NCBI GenBank assembly: GCA_017484285.1
Contig: JAFUTH010000015.1
Span: 124,001-188,000 of the forward strand
From: Treponema sp.
Lineage (GTDB): Bacteria; Spirochaetota; Spirochaetia; Treponematales; Treponemataceae
DNA length: 64,000 bases
Reading direction: 5' to 3'
The notes under the pieces were generated by a model, which worked only from the letters and a program-made list of their open reading frames with translations, made no database searches and had not been told where the DNA came from. Position numbers and translations under genes: made by a program. Numbering within the stretch: position 1 is the stretch's first letter; each line of letters begins with the position of its first letter. This document shows, piece after piece, positions 34,571-43,916 of this stretch.

Positions 34571-35818
34571 CTATCGCATATAATTGAGCAAAGTTGATGA
34601 ATACATTTTTCCTGCGTTTGAGAGGGTTGCGTTTTGGGTGTATTCGAGCATTTTTTCGTCGGTGATGGCTTTGGTTAAGTCCAAGTCACCTTCGCGGCTG
34701 ATTTGCCCTGTGACATTGAGAGCCACTGCCCCGTTTCGCGTCATATCGTTCTGCAATCTCTCGTACTCGCTGCCCGATTTTGCAACGCGGTTCACGAGCG
34801 TGTTGATTCCTGAGTCAAGGCTCATCAAAACGCGACCGCCGATTGCCTCGCTGTCGCCCGCAAACATCGCGTCGCGGAGGGCAATCACCACATCAAATAG
34901 AGAGCCGCCTGCAACGCGCACCGAGTCGCCGATATTGTACGGCGGATGCTGGCTCGAATCTTTGATGATTCCAAGCTCATTCAACGCGCTGCCCGACACA
35001 TCTTCAAGCCAAAGCTGGCGGGCATCGGTTGTGGCAAGGTTCAAGCCGTGCGTCACGGGGTCAAGTGAAGCCTTTACCGCCGCCCCGCTCGCGTTGATTT
35101 TTGAGACGAGCGCGTACACATTGTCGCCCGTCTCCACCGCGATTTTCTGACCGTCAACGGAAATAATCGAGTCGTTCTGCGCCTGCCACTCGCGGGCATC
35201 ACGACCGCCGAAAAGCCGCTGATTTTCCGCCCAGAAGATTCGGTTTCCCGCCGTCTCCACGGTGATGTATTTGTTTTCGTCAACTTCGATTTTATTCTGT
35301 TCGATTGAGCCGTTGTAATGAACCGCCGAAATGAGCGGAACGGTAGAGCCTTCGACCGCGCCCATGTCAACATCGAACGCACGGATATTTGAATTCGTTC
35401 CCGCAAAAAGAGAATTTCCGTCGGGAGCGACCGCATTCGCGTTCTGAACCAGCTCGCCCAAAAGCTCGTTCACTTCGACCGCCATATTGCGCATATCGTC
35501 TTTCGTGTACACGCCGTTCGCGCCCGTAACGGCAAGTTCGCGCACGCGCTGCATGATTTCAAGGGAATTGGTCATGTAGCCCTCGCGGTACAGGTACTGG
35601 TCGCTCAGAGTGCTCGCGTTTTTCTCAAAATTGTTCACGCGCGTAAGGTATGACTGATACTTGACCAAGTGCCCCGCTGCAATCGGGTCATCGCGGAGAG
35701 AGGAAATGCGCGACTGCGTTCCAATCTGATTGTCGATTTTCGCGCGCTTCACTTCCTGTCGGCGAAGATTATACTGAGTCTGATTGTTGTTCAGCTGTGA
35801 ACTGATTCTCGTGGGCAT
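34571..35818 (-). CDS. flgL: Hook-filament junction protein FlgL (HAP3)
   Basis: A 415-residue flagellin-related junction protein. The N-terminus RISSQLNNNQTQYNLRRQEV, QIGTQSRISSLRDDPIAAGH and the C-terminus EKMLEYTQNATLSNAGKMYS are typical. It joins FlgK to the FlaB filament. It lies 27 bp downstream of flgK on the same strand. Confidence 0.93.
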   Translation of the reverse strand: MPTRISSQLNNNQTQYNLRRQEVKRAKIDNQIGTQSRISSLRDDPIAAGHLVKYQSYLTRVNNFEKNASTLSDQYLYREGYMTNSLEIMQRVRELAVTGANGVYTKDDMRNMAVEVNELLGELVQNANAVAPDGNSLFAGTNSNIRAFDVDMGAVEGSTVPLISAVHYNGSIEQNKIEVDENKYITVETAGNRIFWAENQRLFGGRDAREWQAQNDSIISVDGQKIAVETGDNVYALVSKINASGAAVKASLDPVTHGLNLATTDARQLWLEDVSGSALNELGIIKDSSQHPPYNIGDSVRVAGGSLFDVVIALRDAMFAGDSEAIGGRVLMSLDSGINTLVNRVAKSGSEYERLQNDMTRNGAVALNVTGQISREGDLDLTKAITDEKMLEYTQNATLSNAGKMYSSTLLNYMR

Positions 35819-35845
35819 AATGCATCCTCCATGATTTTGCTTTTA

Positions 35846-37714
35846 TTACACGCCAAGTCGGTTAATCACCGTATCCAAGAGGCTATCGATTACGCTGACG
35901 AATTTCGCCGCCGCGTTGTAGCCGTGCTGGAATTTGATGATTTCGGCAAGTTCCTCATCGATGTTCACGCCGCTGATTGAGTCGCGCAAGTTTCTGAGGT
36001 CGTCCATGATGGCGTTCTGGCTCAGCATGTTCATTTCTGCCTGCTCGCCTTTCAAGCCGACATTCGTGACTGAATTCGCAAAGTAGTCGTCGAAAGTGCG
36101 GTCTTTTCCAATCATCACGGCGGTGTTTCGGATTGCGGCGATTTCAACTGCCGCCCGTCCGTCGCCAATCATTGATTTTCCCTGCGTGTTCGGGTATGCC
36201 GCCGCAACGCTCAAGACATCGCCCTTGATTTCGTCATTCACCGCGATATAGCCCGCCGGATTCAACACGGGAGCGACCGCAAATGAGCCGCGAAGTGCGT
36301 TCACCGCGTCCGCTTGGGCAAAATCATACGCGTTTTCTGCCCCACTTCCCTGCAAAATGCCAGAATATGCGGTGAGGAACATGCCAGAATCCTCGACATG
36401 ACGGATTACGAAGTCGGGATTTTCCATTTCCTGTGCCGTGGTCGCCTTCAAGACGAGGTGATTTTCACGGTCAAGGTAGGCTTTCACTTCACCGTTTGAA
36501 TCGTTGATTCGCGCAACGACTTCTTCAATCGTGTCGGTCGCATGGTAGGGAACGGAAATCGTGCCGCTCTTCCCGGAAAGCGTCATCGTGCCTTCAAGCC
36601 CGACTTTTTCCTGCGGATTGAGCTCATTCGTGCCCGTAAATCTGAAAATATATGAATGGTCGTCAACGCCGTCGCCGTTTCGGTCGTAGTTTCCGTTTAC
36701 GCTCGTGACAAACGGATGCTGCACGAAGAAATCAAGCCCCGTCACATTGTTCATGCCGATGCCCGCCTTATGCACATCGTTTACAAGGTCGGCAAAGTTC
36801 ATCGTCACGGTGTTCAAAGTCTGAACCTCAGAGCGAATATCCACATCGCGCAGTTCAAGCAACGCTCCCAAAGTGCCGCCTGAAACCTGCACTGTGTTTT
36901 TCGTGTCAGCCCACATCACGCGGCTGTAGCCGTTGTTATCGGTCATCGGCTCAATGTCAAAAGAGCGCGCAATATGCCCCTGCACGAGAATATTTCCTTC
37001 AAGGTGAACCATGAATTCATCGTTGTCGCGCGTGTCGGTCGTGATGTTCGCCAAGCCTGAGAGTTTTTCCACGAGCAAGTCACGGCGGTCAAGCAAATCG
37101 TTCGGATTGTCGCCCATCGCCTTAACTTTTACGATTTCGCCGTTCAATTCCGCAATCTGCTTGGTGATGGTGTTAATCTGCTTTACGGTCGCCTCAATGT
37201 CGCCGTTGATGAGCGTTCCGATTCCGCTCAACGCCGTGTATCGCTGCTGAATGCTCTCGGCAAGCGTTTCACCGCGTGTCACCACCGCCTGACGAGCCGC
37301 CTGGCTTTCAGGGTACACAGAAAGTTCCTGCCAGCTCTGCCAATATTTGTCCATATTTGAGCGGATTGAGATTTCATCAGGCTCGTTGTAGACCTGCTCA
37401 ATCATCGTGTAATATTTTTCGCGCGTCGTCCAATAAGTTTCCTGATTCGTCTGCGCCACGATTCGCTGGTCGAGAAGTTCATCGCGAAGACGGTTGATGC
37501 TCTCAACGCTCGTTCCCTGACCGAGCTGTCCCGCCCGCTCCTCACGTTCCAAATCAGGGCGGTAAATCGGGTCGAATGTCTTAATCTGAACACGCTGGCG
37601 AGAGTAGCCCTCAGTATCGGCATTCGAAATATTGTGACCGGCAGTGTTAATCTGCGTCGAGTGAGCCATGAGGCTTCGCTTTCCAATCTCAATCGCTGCA
37701 AATGAATTCGCCAT
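35846..37714 (-). CDS. flgK: Hook-filament junction protein FlgK (HAP1)
   Basis: A 622-residue protein. The N-terminal rod/hook motif AHSTQINTAGHNISNADTEG and the C-terminus LRDSISGVNIDEELAEIIKF and HGYNAAAKFVSVIDSLLDTV are diagnostic. It is the first junction protein on the hook. Middle part of normal length. It lies 27 bp after flgN. Confidence 0.95.
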   Translation of the reverse strand: MANSFAAIEIGKRSLMAHSTQINTAGHNISNADTEGYSRQRVQIKTFDPIYRPDLEREERAGQLGQGTSVESINRLRDELLDQRIVAQTNQETYWTTREKYYTMIEQVYNEPDEISIRSNMDKYWQSWQELSVYPESQAARQAVVTRGETLAESIQQRYTALSGIGTLINGDIEATVKQINTITKQIAELNGEIVKVKAMGDNPNDLLDRRDLLVEKLSGLANITTDTRDNDEFMVHLEGNILVQGHIARSFDIEPMTDNNGYSRVMWADTKNTVQVSGGTLGALLELRDVDIRSEVQTLNTVTMNFADLVNDVHKAGIGMNNVTGLDFFVQHPFVTSVNGNYDRNGDGVDDHSYIFRFTGTNELNPQEKVGLEGTMTLSGKSGTISVPYHATDTIEEVVARINDSNGEVKAYLDRENHLVLKATTAQEMENPDFVIRHVEDSGMFLTAYSGILQGSGAENAYDFAQADAVNALRGSFAVAPVLNPAGYIAVNDEIKGDVLSVAAAYPNTQGKSMIGDGRAAVEIAAIRNTAVMIGKDRTFDDYFANSVTNVGLKGEQAEMNMLSQNAIMDDLRNLRDSISGVNIDEELAEIIKFQHGYNAAAKFVSVIDSLLDTVINRLGV

Positions 37715-37741
37715 AATCTATTCTCCTCTATTGTTACCAAG

Positions 37742-38221
37742 TTAAATCATCTGGTTGAGCACAACGCTGCTCAGCTCAGGCTTTACAATCTGCCCCTTGT
37801 TTGAGTAAAGGACATTCCTTCTCTGCGGCACGACCGAATCAAACACGCCCTGCAAAAACTTCCGCGTGGTGGAAATGTACTCGTTCAAAACTTTGTTTTC
37901 CACCTTCGACTTCTGAAGTTTTCCCCTCACCTCGCTCAACACGGGCGAAATCGTCTCATCGCTTGCCATATCGACATGCTCGCTCAAAGCCATCCGTTTT
38001 TCCTCAAGCTCCACGAACTGGTCGCTTAGGTTCTGGAGATTCTCAATGTTTTTGTTGAGGCTATCCCAGTCTTTCTCTTTCACGCAGTTGTGAAGAAGCG
38101 TCTGCTGCTCCAAGATTTTGTCTAAAAGCGCGTTCTCTTCCTGCATGACGGAGATGAGATTCTCCTTCTGCGCGATAATTGTATCGTTCGTACTGTTCTG
38201 CCCAACTGTTTCTTCAGCCAT
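37742..38221 (-). CDS. flgN: FlgN-family flagellar chaperone
   Basis: A 159-residue mostly helical protein with the FlgN pattern: LISVMQEENALLDKILEQQT, LLHNCVKEKDWDSLNKNIEN, LQNLSDQFVELEEKRMALSE and a variable C-terminus. It keeps FlgK and FlgL unfolded for export, which fits its place before them. The start at 38221 follows GGAG; earlier in-frame codons fall within the promoter region. Confidence 0.85.
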   Translation of the reverse strand: MAEETVGQNSTNDTIIAQKENLISVMQEENALLDKILEQQTLLHNCVKEKDWDSLNKNIENLQNLSDQFVELEEKRMALSEHVDMASDETISPVLSEVRGKLQKSKVENKVLNEYISTTRKFLQGVFDSVVPQRRNVLYSNKGQIVKPELSSVVLNQMI

Positions 38222-38253
38222 TGGATTTCTCCACTTAGATTTATTCTTTTTGA

Positions 38254-38280
38254 TTATCGGAATTTGAAACTGGGAGTTTA
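38254..38280 (-). promoter_or_regulatory. Sigma-28 promoter of flgN-flgK-flgL-fliW-csrA
   Basis: On the minus strand: TAAACTCC (38280-38273), an 11-bp spacer, and TCCGATAA (38261-38254). Spacing is exact for sigma-28 and the -10 box differs from GCCGATAA by one base. It lies 33 bp before the flgN ATG. Confidence 0.75.
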
Positions 38281-38345
38281 GATTTTTCGGTACGGTCAAG
38301 GGCAGATGAGCGCAGATTTTTTTTGCATTTTTCGCACTCAAGACC

Positions 38346-38375
38346 TTGACACTGTACACAGATTTTTGATATAGT
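38346..38375 (+). promoter_or_regulatory. Promoter of the tRNA cluster
   Basis: TTGACA (38346-38351), an 18-bp spacer, TATAGT (38370-38375). The start would be near 38382, 12 nt before tRNA-His. Confidence 0.7.
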
Positions 38376-38393
38376 TTCACACATCAGTTACAT

Positions 38394-38466
38394 GGTGCCT
38401 GTAGTTCAGTGGTAGAGCGTCAGATTGTGGATCTGATTGTCGTGGGTTCGAGCCCCATCAGGCACC
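38394..38466 (+). tRNA. tRNA-His (GTG)
   Basis: Acceptor GTGCCTG/CAGGCAC with the His-specific G at -1 (38394) facing C73 (38466). Anticodon arm CAGAT-TGTGG-ATCTG with GTG at 38427-38429. T arm GTGGG-TTCGAGC-CCCAT. Confidence 0.97.
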
Positions 38467-38508
38467 CAACCGCTAGCGGCTCGACCAAAAGCGGCAATTA
38501 TAAACAAT

Positions 38509-38582
38509 GCGTTCGTAGCTCAACTGGATAGAGTAACGGACTTCGAATCCGTAGGTTGCACGTTCGATCCGTGTCGGACGCA
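38509..38582 (+). tRNA. tRNA-Arg (TCG)
   Basis: Acceptor GCGTTCG/CGGACGC (one G-U), anticodon loop CTTCGAA with TCG at 38543-38545, discriminator A. CCA not encoded. Confidence 0.96.
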
Positions 38583-38600
38583 TACTTTTAACTGATAATC

Positions 38601-38673
38601 GGGCGACTAGCTCAGTTGGTAGAGCAACAGACTCTTAATCTGTGGGTCCGGGGTTCGAGCCCCCGGTCGCTCA
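38601..38673 (+). tRNA. tRNA-Lys (CTT)
   Basis: Acceptor GGGCGAC/GTCGCTC (one G-U), anticodon loop CTCTTAA with CTT at 38634-38636, T arm CCGGG-GTTCGAG-CCCCGG region intact. CCA not encoded. Confidence 0.96.
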
Positions 38674-38743
38674 TTTCAAACTTCGGTTTGAACGAAAGTT
38701 TGAGGGAATCGGAAGCGGCTTTTTTGCCAGTGCCGGTTAGCAC

Positions 38744-38823
38744 GCGAGAGTGGTGAAATTGGCATACACGCTAGACTTAGGATCTAGTGCTTCGGCGTAA
38801 GGGTTCAAGTCCCTTCTCTCGCA
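38744..38823 (+). tRNA. tRNA-Leu (TAG)
   Basis: Class II tRNA of 80 nt. Acceptor GCGAGAG/CTCTCGC, anticodon loop CTTAGGA with TAG at 38778-38780, long variable arm TGCTTCGGCGTA, discriminator A. CCA not encoded. Confidence 0.96.
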
Positions 38824-38839
38824 CTTTTTTGAAATTTTT

Positions 38840-38911
38840 GCGGAAATAGCGCAGTGGTAGCGCGTCACCTTGCCAAGGTGGATGTCGCGGGTTCGAATCC
38901 CGTTTTCCGCT
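38840..38911 (+). tRNA. tRNA-Gly (GCC), copy 1
   Basis: Acceptor GCGGAAA/TTTCCGC, anticodon loop TTGCCAA with GCC at 38872-38874, discriminator T. Identical to the copy 142 bp downstream. Confidence 0.97.
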
Positions 38912-38981
38912 CTAAGGAAGTATTATTAAAACGCGTTTTAGTAGCACTTCCCCCAACTGTAAAACAGATGCAAATTTACTT

Positions 38982-39053
38982 GCGGAAATAGCGCAGTGGT
39001 AGCGCGTCACCTTGCCAAGGTGGATGTCGCGGGTTCGAATCCCGTTTTCCGCT
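38982..39053 (+). tRNA. tRNA-Gly (GCC), copy 2
   Basis: Same 72-nt sequence as the copy at 38840-38911, showing recent duplication or gene conversion. Followed by the cluster terminator. Confidence 0.97.
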
Positions 39054-39061
39054 CTAAAGCG

Positions 39062-39095
39062 AGCGATTTAGATTTTCATCTGAATCGCTTTTTTT
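39062..39095 (+). terminator. Terminator of the tRNA cluster
   Basis: A 12-bp stem AGCGATTTAGAT / ATCTGAATCGCT (one G-U) with loop TTTC and a T run. Confidence 0.9.
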
Positions 39096-39120
39096 ATTTC
39101 AGATGTAAGGGGAAACCAGA

Positions 39121-40479
39121 GTGAAAGTTACCAAAGAAATCGAAAAATTGGAGCACTCAGCAGCAAAACTCACCGTTACGGTTGCAAAAAAGGATGTCGC
39201 AGACAGCTATTCAGAGACATTGGGCAAATATACAAAGAATGTTCAGATTCCTGGCTTCCGAAAGGGGCATGTTCCGGCTTCTGTTCTTGAGCGCAAGTAC
39301 GGCGAGCAAATCAAAATGGAAGCGGCGAGCGACCTCATCGACAAATCATTGAATGAAATCTTCTCTGACGAAAAAGAACTTGAAAACCGCCCGCTTCCCT
39401 ACGCACAGCCGGTTCTCGAAAACATGCCGGAGTTCGACACTTCAAAAGATTTCGTCTACACAGTCACCTATGACGTCTTCCCGAAGGTTGAGGTCACTGA
39501 TTTCAGCGGCATCACCATCAAAGAAGCACAGGTCACGGTTGGCGACGCTGAACTCAACGAAGAGCTCAAAGGCATTCAGGAGCGAAACGCAGTCGTCATC
39601 GACAAAAAAGACGATGAAAAAGCCGAAAAAGACAACATCATCACGATTTCTATCGTCGAAAAAGACGAAAACGGAGCCGAAATTGCTTCAACAAAGCGCG
39701 AAGACTTCACGTTCACGATTGGCACTGCCGAAAACGTCTACAAAATCGACGATGATTTGATTGGTCTCAAAAAAGGCGACTCAAAAGAAATCACCAAAAC
39801 ATACGGAGACGACGAAAAAGACGAGTCTCTCAAAGGCAAGACGAAAAAATACGCGGTCACCGTTAAACAGATTAAAGTCCGCAATCTTCCAGCCCTCGAC
39901 GACGAGCTTGCTCAGGACGTCAACGAAAAATTCAAGACGCTCGACGACCTCAAAAAGGACATCATGCGCAATCTTGAGAACGCAAAGAACAACAAAATCA
40001 ACGAGCTCAAAACAAACGATTTGCTCTCTCAGTTGATTGAAAAATATCCGTTCGAGATTCCGGCGAGCATGTTGAACGCAGAGCTTGACGGACGCTGGCG
40101 AATGATGGCTCAGCAGTTCCAGACAACCGTCGAAGAGCTTGACCGCATGATTTCTGCTTCTGGTCAGAAAAAGGAAGACATGCTCAAAGAATGGACGGGC
40201 GACGCAGAAAAGATGCTCAAGAGCCGCATCATCGTTGACTCACTCTTGAAGTCAAAGAACATTTCGGTCACACCGGAAGAAATCGAAGCTGAATATCAGA
40301 AAATCGCGGACGGAAACGGCATCACGGTCGATGAAGTCAAACAGCACTACGCTGACCCGCGCTCTAAGGAATACTTGATTGATGAGGCAAAAGAACAGAA
40401 GCTCTACAAAGAGATTTTTGCCGAGGTCAAAGTCACGAAGGGCGACAAAGTAGCGTTCAAAGACTTGTTCAACCGCTAG
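39121..40479 (+). CDS. tig: Trigger factor
   Basis: A 452-residue ribosome-bound chaperone and peptidyl-prolyl isomerase. The ribosome-binding loop is VQIPGFRKGHVPASVLERKYG (family GFRxGK-type signature). A PPIase domain lies at about residues 150-250, with two charged insertions, and a helical C-terminal domain follows (EIEAEYQKIADGNGITVDEV). The start codon is GTG at 39121 behind AAGGGGAAACC. It stands before clpP-clpX, the widely conserved order. It has its own terminator. Confidence 0.95.
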   Translation: MKVTKEIEKLEHSAAKLTVTVAKKDVADSYSETLGKYTKNVQIPGFRKGHVPASVLERKYGEQIKMEAASDLIDKSLNEIFSDEKELENRPLPYAQPVLENMPEFDTSKDFVYTVTYDVFPKVEVTDFSGITIKEAQVTVGDAELNEELKGIQERNAVVIDKKDDEKAEKDNIITISIVEKDENGAEIASTKREDFTFTIGTAENVYKIDDDLIGLKKGDSKEITKTYGDDEKDESLKGKTKKYAVTVKQIKVRNLPALDDELAQDVNEKFKTLDDLKKDIMRNLENAKNNKINELKTNDLLSQLIEKYPFEIPASMLNAELDGRWRMMAQQFQTTVEELDRMISASGQKKEDMLKEWTGDAEKMLKSRIIVDSLLKSKNISVTPEEIEAEYQKIADGNGITVDEVKQHYADPRSKEYLIDEAKEQKLYKEIFAEVKVTKGDKVAFKDLFNR

Positions 40480-40494
40480 TATCCGAAACTGACG

Positions 40495-40536
40495 AACGGA
40501 ATGCTCCTTTTTTTCGGGAACATTCCGTTTTTTTTT
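40495..40536 (+). terminator. Terminator after tig
   Basis: Stem AACGGAATG / CATTCCGTT with a 17-nt loop, then a run of T. It separates tig from clpPX. Confidence 0.88.
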
Positions 40537-40581
40537 GATTTTTTACCCTAAATTCAGTATATTTGTAGAAAGGATAATTTA

Positions 40582-41193
40582 ATGAACGAACAGATGAACA
40601 ATTACATGCCGAGCGTTATCGAACGAAGCGGTAACGGCGAACGTTTCTACGACATTTATTCACGGCTTTTAAAAGACCGAATCATTTTCGTTGACGGCGA
40701 AATCAACGACTTGAACGCGGATTTGGTCGTGGCGCAGATTCTTTTTTTGGAGTCAGAGAATCCCGACAAAGACATCAGCATCTACATCAACTCTCCGGGC
40801 GGAAGCGTCACGGCAGGGCTTGCGATTTATGATGCCATGCAGTATGTCAAATGCGACATTCAGACGATTTGTATCGGTCAGGCGGCTTCAATGGGCGCAA
40901 TCTTGCTCGCGGGCGGCACCAAAGGAAAGCGGTTCGCCCTTCCCTCGTGCCGTGTGATGATTCACCAGCCGCGCGGAGGCGTGCAAGGTCAGGAAAGCGA
41001 CATCGCCGTTCAGGCAAGGGAAATTCTTCGTCTCAAAAAGCTCTCTATCAAATATCTCGCTGAAAAATGCGGCAAATCAGAAGAGACAATAGCGAAAGAC
41101 ATGGAGCGCGATTTCTTTATGAGCGCAGAAGAAGCACTCGCCTACGGAATCGTCGATAAAGTCATGCCGTCTCGTGCCTCGGAGGTCAAATAA
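40582..41193 (+). CDS. clpP: ATP-dependent Clp protease proteolytic subunit
   Basis: A 203-residue serine protease subunit. The catalytic Ser lies in [20 protein letters not shown], His in [14 protein letters not shown], and Asp in the [20 protein letters not shown] helix. [19 protein letters not shown] is also conserved. It forms a complex with ClpX, whose gene overlaps its stop (TAATG). Confidence 0.97.
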   Translation: MNEQMNNYMPSVIERSGNGERFYDIYSRLLKDRIIFVDGEINDLNADLVVAQILFLESENPDKDISIYINSPGGSVTAGLAIYDAMQYVKCDIQTICIGQAASMGAILLAGGTKGKRFALPSCRVMIHQPRGGVQGQESDIAVQAREILRLKKLSIKYLAEKCGKSEETIAKDMERDFFMSAEEALAYGIVDKVMPSRASEVK

Positions 41194-42452
41194 TGCGTGG
41201 ATTTCACAGTGATGTTCAGTACTGTTCATTTTGCGGAAAGCCCGGCGACGACAAACGCCACTTGGTAGCCGCTCCCTCAAACAATATCTTCATCTGCGAC
41301 AAGTGTATCGCCGTGTGCGAGGGCATTGTCGCTCAAAAAGACAAGTCCGTTGACCCAATCGATATGACCGAAGTTCCGTCACCAAAAGAATTCAAGGCAT
41401 ATCTCGACGAATATGTCATCGGTCAGGACTATGCAAAAAAAGCGCTTTCGGTCGCCGTGTACAACCACTACAAGCGCATGTCAAAACTCGACACGATTAA
41501 AGCTGACGACGATGTAAAAATCGAAAAGTCGAATGTCCTTTTGATTGGGCCGACAGGAAGCGGAAAAACGCTTCTCGCACGCACGCTTGCCGAAAAGCTC
41601 AAAGTTCCGTTCGCAATCGCGGACGCAACAACGCTCACTGAGGCGGGCTATGTGGGCGAGGATGTCGAAAATGTGCTTCTCAAACTGATTAACGCGGCAG
41701 ACGGAAACATTGCCGCCGCAGAGCGCGGAATCATCTTCATCGACGAAATCGACAAAATCGGGCGCAAGAGCGAAAACACGTCAATCACGCGTGATGTCTC
41801 AGGCGAGGGCGTTCAGCAGGCACTCCTTAAAATCATCGAGGGCACGCAGGCTTCCGTTCCTCCGCAGGGAGGCAGAAAACACCCGAATCAGGAAATGCTC
41901 CAGATTGACACGTCGAACATTCTCTTTATCTTGGGCGGCGCGTTCGTTGGTTTGGATAAAATCATCGAGCAGCGAATTGCGGCTCACTCGCTCGGCTTCG
42001 GCTCAAATGTGGGCACGATGGACGAAACGGCACGCATGGAGCTTTTGAACCAGTGCACGCCGGATGATTTGGTTAAATTCGGAATCATTCCAGAGCTTAT
42101 CGGTCGTATGCCGATTTCAGTCGCGCTCAAAGAACTCACAAAAGCCGACCTTACGCGCATTCTCACCGAGCCAAAGAACGCAATCACCAAGCAGTTCAAG
42201 GCTTCGTTCGAGATGGACGACTTGGACTTGGACTTCACAGCAGACGCGCTTGACGAAATCGCCGAAACGGCAATCAAACAAAAGACGGGCGCGCGCGGAT
42301 TGCGCTCAATCGTCGAAAAACTGCTCATGGATTTGATGTACGAAGCTCCGAGCATCAAGGGCAGAAAGCACCTCACGGTCACAAAAGACATCGTTGTGGG
42401 AAAAGAAAAGCCCGATTTAGAGCAGCTTTTGATTACACAGCAAACGGCTTAA
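41193..42452 (+). CDS. clpX: ATP-dependent Clp protease unfoldase ClpX
   Basis: A 419-residue AAA+ unfoldase. The N-terminal zinc domain has CSFCGKP and CDKCIAVC; Walker A is [17 protein letters not shown], Walker [15 protein letters not shown], and the pore loop and sensor regions (AYVGED-type [14 protein letters not shown]) are standard. It selects and feeds substrates to ClpP. The message ends at a strong terminator. Confidence 0.97.
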   Translation: MRGFHSDVQYCSFCGKPGDDKRHLVAAPSNNIFICDKCIAVCEGIVAQKDKSVDPIDMTEVPSPKEFKAYLDEYVIGQDYAKKALSVAVYNHYKRMSKLDTIKADDDVKIEKSNVLLIGPTGSGKTLLARTLAEKLKVPFAIADATTLTEAGYVGEDVENVLLKLINAADGNIAAAERGIIFIDEIDKIGRKSENTSITRDVSGEGVQQALLKIIEGTQASVPPQGGRKHPNQEMLQIDTSNILFILGGAFVGLDKIIEQRIAAHSLGFGSNVGTMDETARMELLNQCTPDDLVKFGIIPELIGRMPISVALKELTKADLTRILTEPKNAITKQFKASFEMDDLDLDFTADALDEIAETAIKQKTGARGLRSIVEKLLMDLMYEAPSIKGRKHLTVTKDIVVGKEKPDLEQLLITQQTA

Positions 42453-42460
42453 AACTGAAA

Positions 42461-42505
42461 AAAGGAGAATTGAAAACGGAAATTGTATTCAATTCTCCTT
42501 TTTTT
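42461..42505 (+). terminator. Terminator after clpX
   Basis: A 14-bp perfect stem AAAGGAGAATTGAA / TTCAATTCTCCTTT with a T run. It also reads as an A-flanked hairpin for the convergent aminopeptidase gene. Confidence 0.9.
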
Positions 42506-42530
42506 ATTCTCAATTTTTAGTTTTCATCTT

Positions 42531-43880
42531 TCAGTTTAAAGTGAGGAACGCTTTGTAGGCTTCGTACGCCTGAGAAATATCCTCTTTGGCGGTGATTTCC
42601 CAGGGGGCATGCATTGAAAGCACGGGAACGCCCGCGTCAAGCACATTCATGCCGTATTTTGCGGCGAGGTAGGCAATCGTGCCGCCACCGCCCTGATCGA
42701 CTTTGCCAAGCTCTGCCATTTGATAGGTAACGCCCGCTTTATCGAGAAGCCCCCGCAATCGTGCGATAAACTCTGGGTTTGCGTCGCTCGCCCCGCTCTT
42801 TCCGCGGCTTCCCGTGTATTTGTTGAAGACGATTCCGCCGTTCAAGAAACTTGCGTTTTCTTTGTCGAACAAATCCGCGTTCATCGGGTCAAAGGCGGCA
42901 TTCACATCGCTTGAAAGCATGTTGCAATTCGCCAAACAGCGGCGAAGCGAAAGCTCGGAATAGCCAGAAGGCAGGCGGGCAATCACTTCGGCAAGCGCGT
43001 TCTCAAAGAAGTGGCTTCCCATGCCCGTCGCTCCCACCGAGCCGATTTCTTCTTTATCGACGCAGAGACAGCAGTTTGTGCGACTGCCCGCTTTGCTTTC
43101 GATTAAAGCACGAGCTGAGGTGTAGGCACAGCTTCGGTCGTCCTGCCCGTAGGCGAGAATCAACGAGCGGTCAAAGCCCAAGTCGCGCGCCTTTCCCGCC
43201 GGCACCACTTCAAGTTCAGCAGAGCCAAAATCAGCTTCTTCGATTCCGTATGTTTCTTTAAGAATCGCAAGAATCGCTTTTTTTGCGGTGATTTTGTCTT
43301 TTTTAGACTCGGAATCTTCGTCGTCTTTTGAGGGAACAGAGCTTCCCGTAATCAAATCAAGGCTTTCGCCCGGAATAAAATCGCTCGCCGCTTCCTTCAT
43401 TTGCTTTTGCGCCAAGTGCGGCAAGATGTCAGAAATGCAGAAAACGGGGTCGCCCTCGCTCTCACCCACGCACACCTGCACGCTCGTTCCGTCTTTTTTG
43501 CAGACAACGCCGTGAATCGCGAGCGGAAGCGTGACCCACTGGTACTTTTTGATTCCGCCGTAATAGTGCGTGTTGAGGTAAACGAGGAAATTGTTTTCGT
43601 AGAGGGGATTTTGCTTTACATCGAGGCGCGGAGAATCGACATGCGCTCCAAGAATGTTCATGCCCTTTTCGATTGATTCCGAGCCGACCACGAAAAGTGC
43701 GACCGCCTTGTTCATCTTCTGCACATAGACTTTATCGCCCGCTTTGAGCGAATCGGTTTTGTACACATCGCGGAATCCTGATTTTTCCGCCCAAGAAATA
43801 ATCTGAGACACACATTCGCGCTCAGTCTTGCCGTTATCCAAAAAATTTTTGTAATCGGTAATGAGAGATTCGTTTTTCAT
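42531..43880 (-). CDS. M18 family aminopeptidase
   Basis: A 449-residue zinc aminopeptidase of the aspartyl-aminopeptidase family. Metal ligands appear in NILGAHVDSPRLDVK, DDRSCAYTSARALIE, CVDKEEIGSVGATGMGS and, at the C-terminus, PVLSMHAPWEITAKED. Length and order are normal for bacterial M18 enzymes. It acts in the cytoplasm on peptides with acidic or, in some homologues, other N-terminal residues. Confidence 0.93.
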   Translation of the reverse strand: MKNESLITDYKNFLDNGKTERECVSQIISWAEKSGFRDVYKTDSLKAGDKVYVQKMNKAVALFVVGSESIEKGMNILGAHVDSPRLDVKQNPLYENNFLVYLNTHYYGGIKKYQWVTLPLAIHGVVCKKDGTSVQVCVGESEGDPVFCISDILPHLAQKQMKEAASDFIPGESLDLITGSSVPSKDDEDSESKKDKITAKKAILAILKETYGIEEADFGSAELEVVPAGKARDLGFDRSLILAYGQDDRSCAYTSARALIESKAGSRTNCCLCVDKEEIGSVGATGMGSHFFENALAEVIARLPSGYSELSLRRCLANCNMLSSDVNAAFDPMNADLFDKENASFLNGGIVFNKYTGSRGKSGASDANPEFIARLRGLLDKAGVTYQMAELGKVDQGGGGTIAYLAAKYGMNVLDAGVPVLSMHAPWEITAKEDISQAYEAYKAFLTLN

Positions 43881-43916
43881 GCGAGCAGTATAACCGAAAT
43901 CACGAGTTTTGCACAG

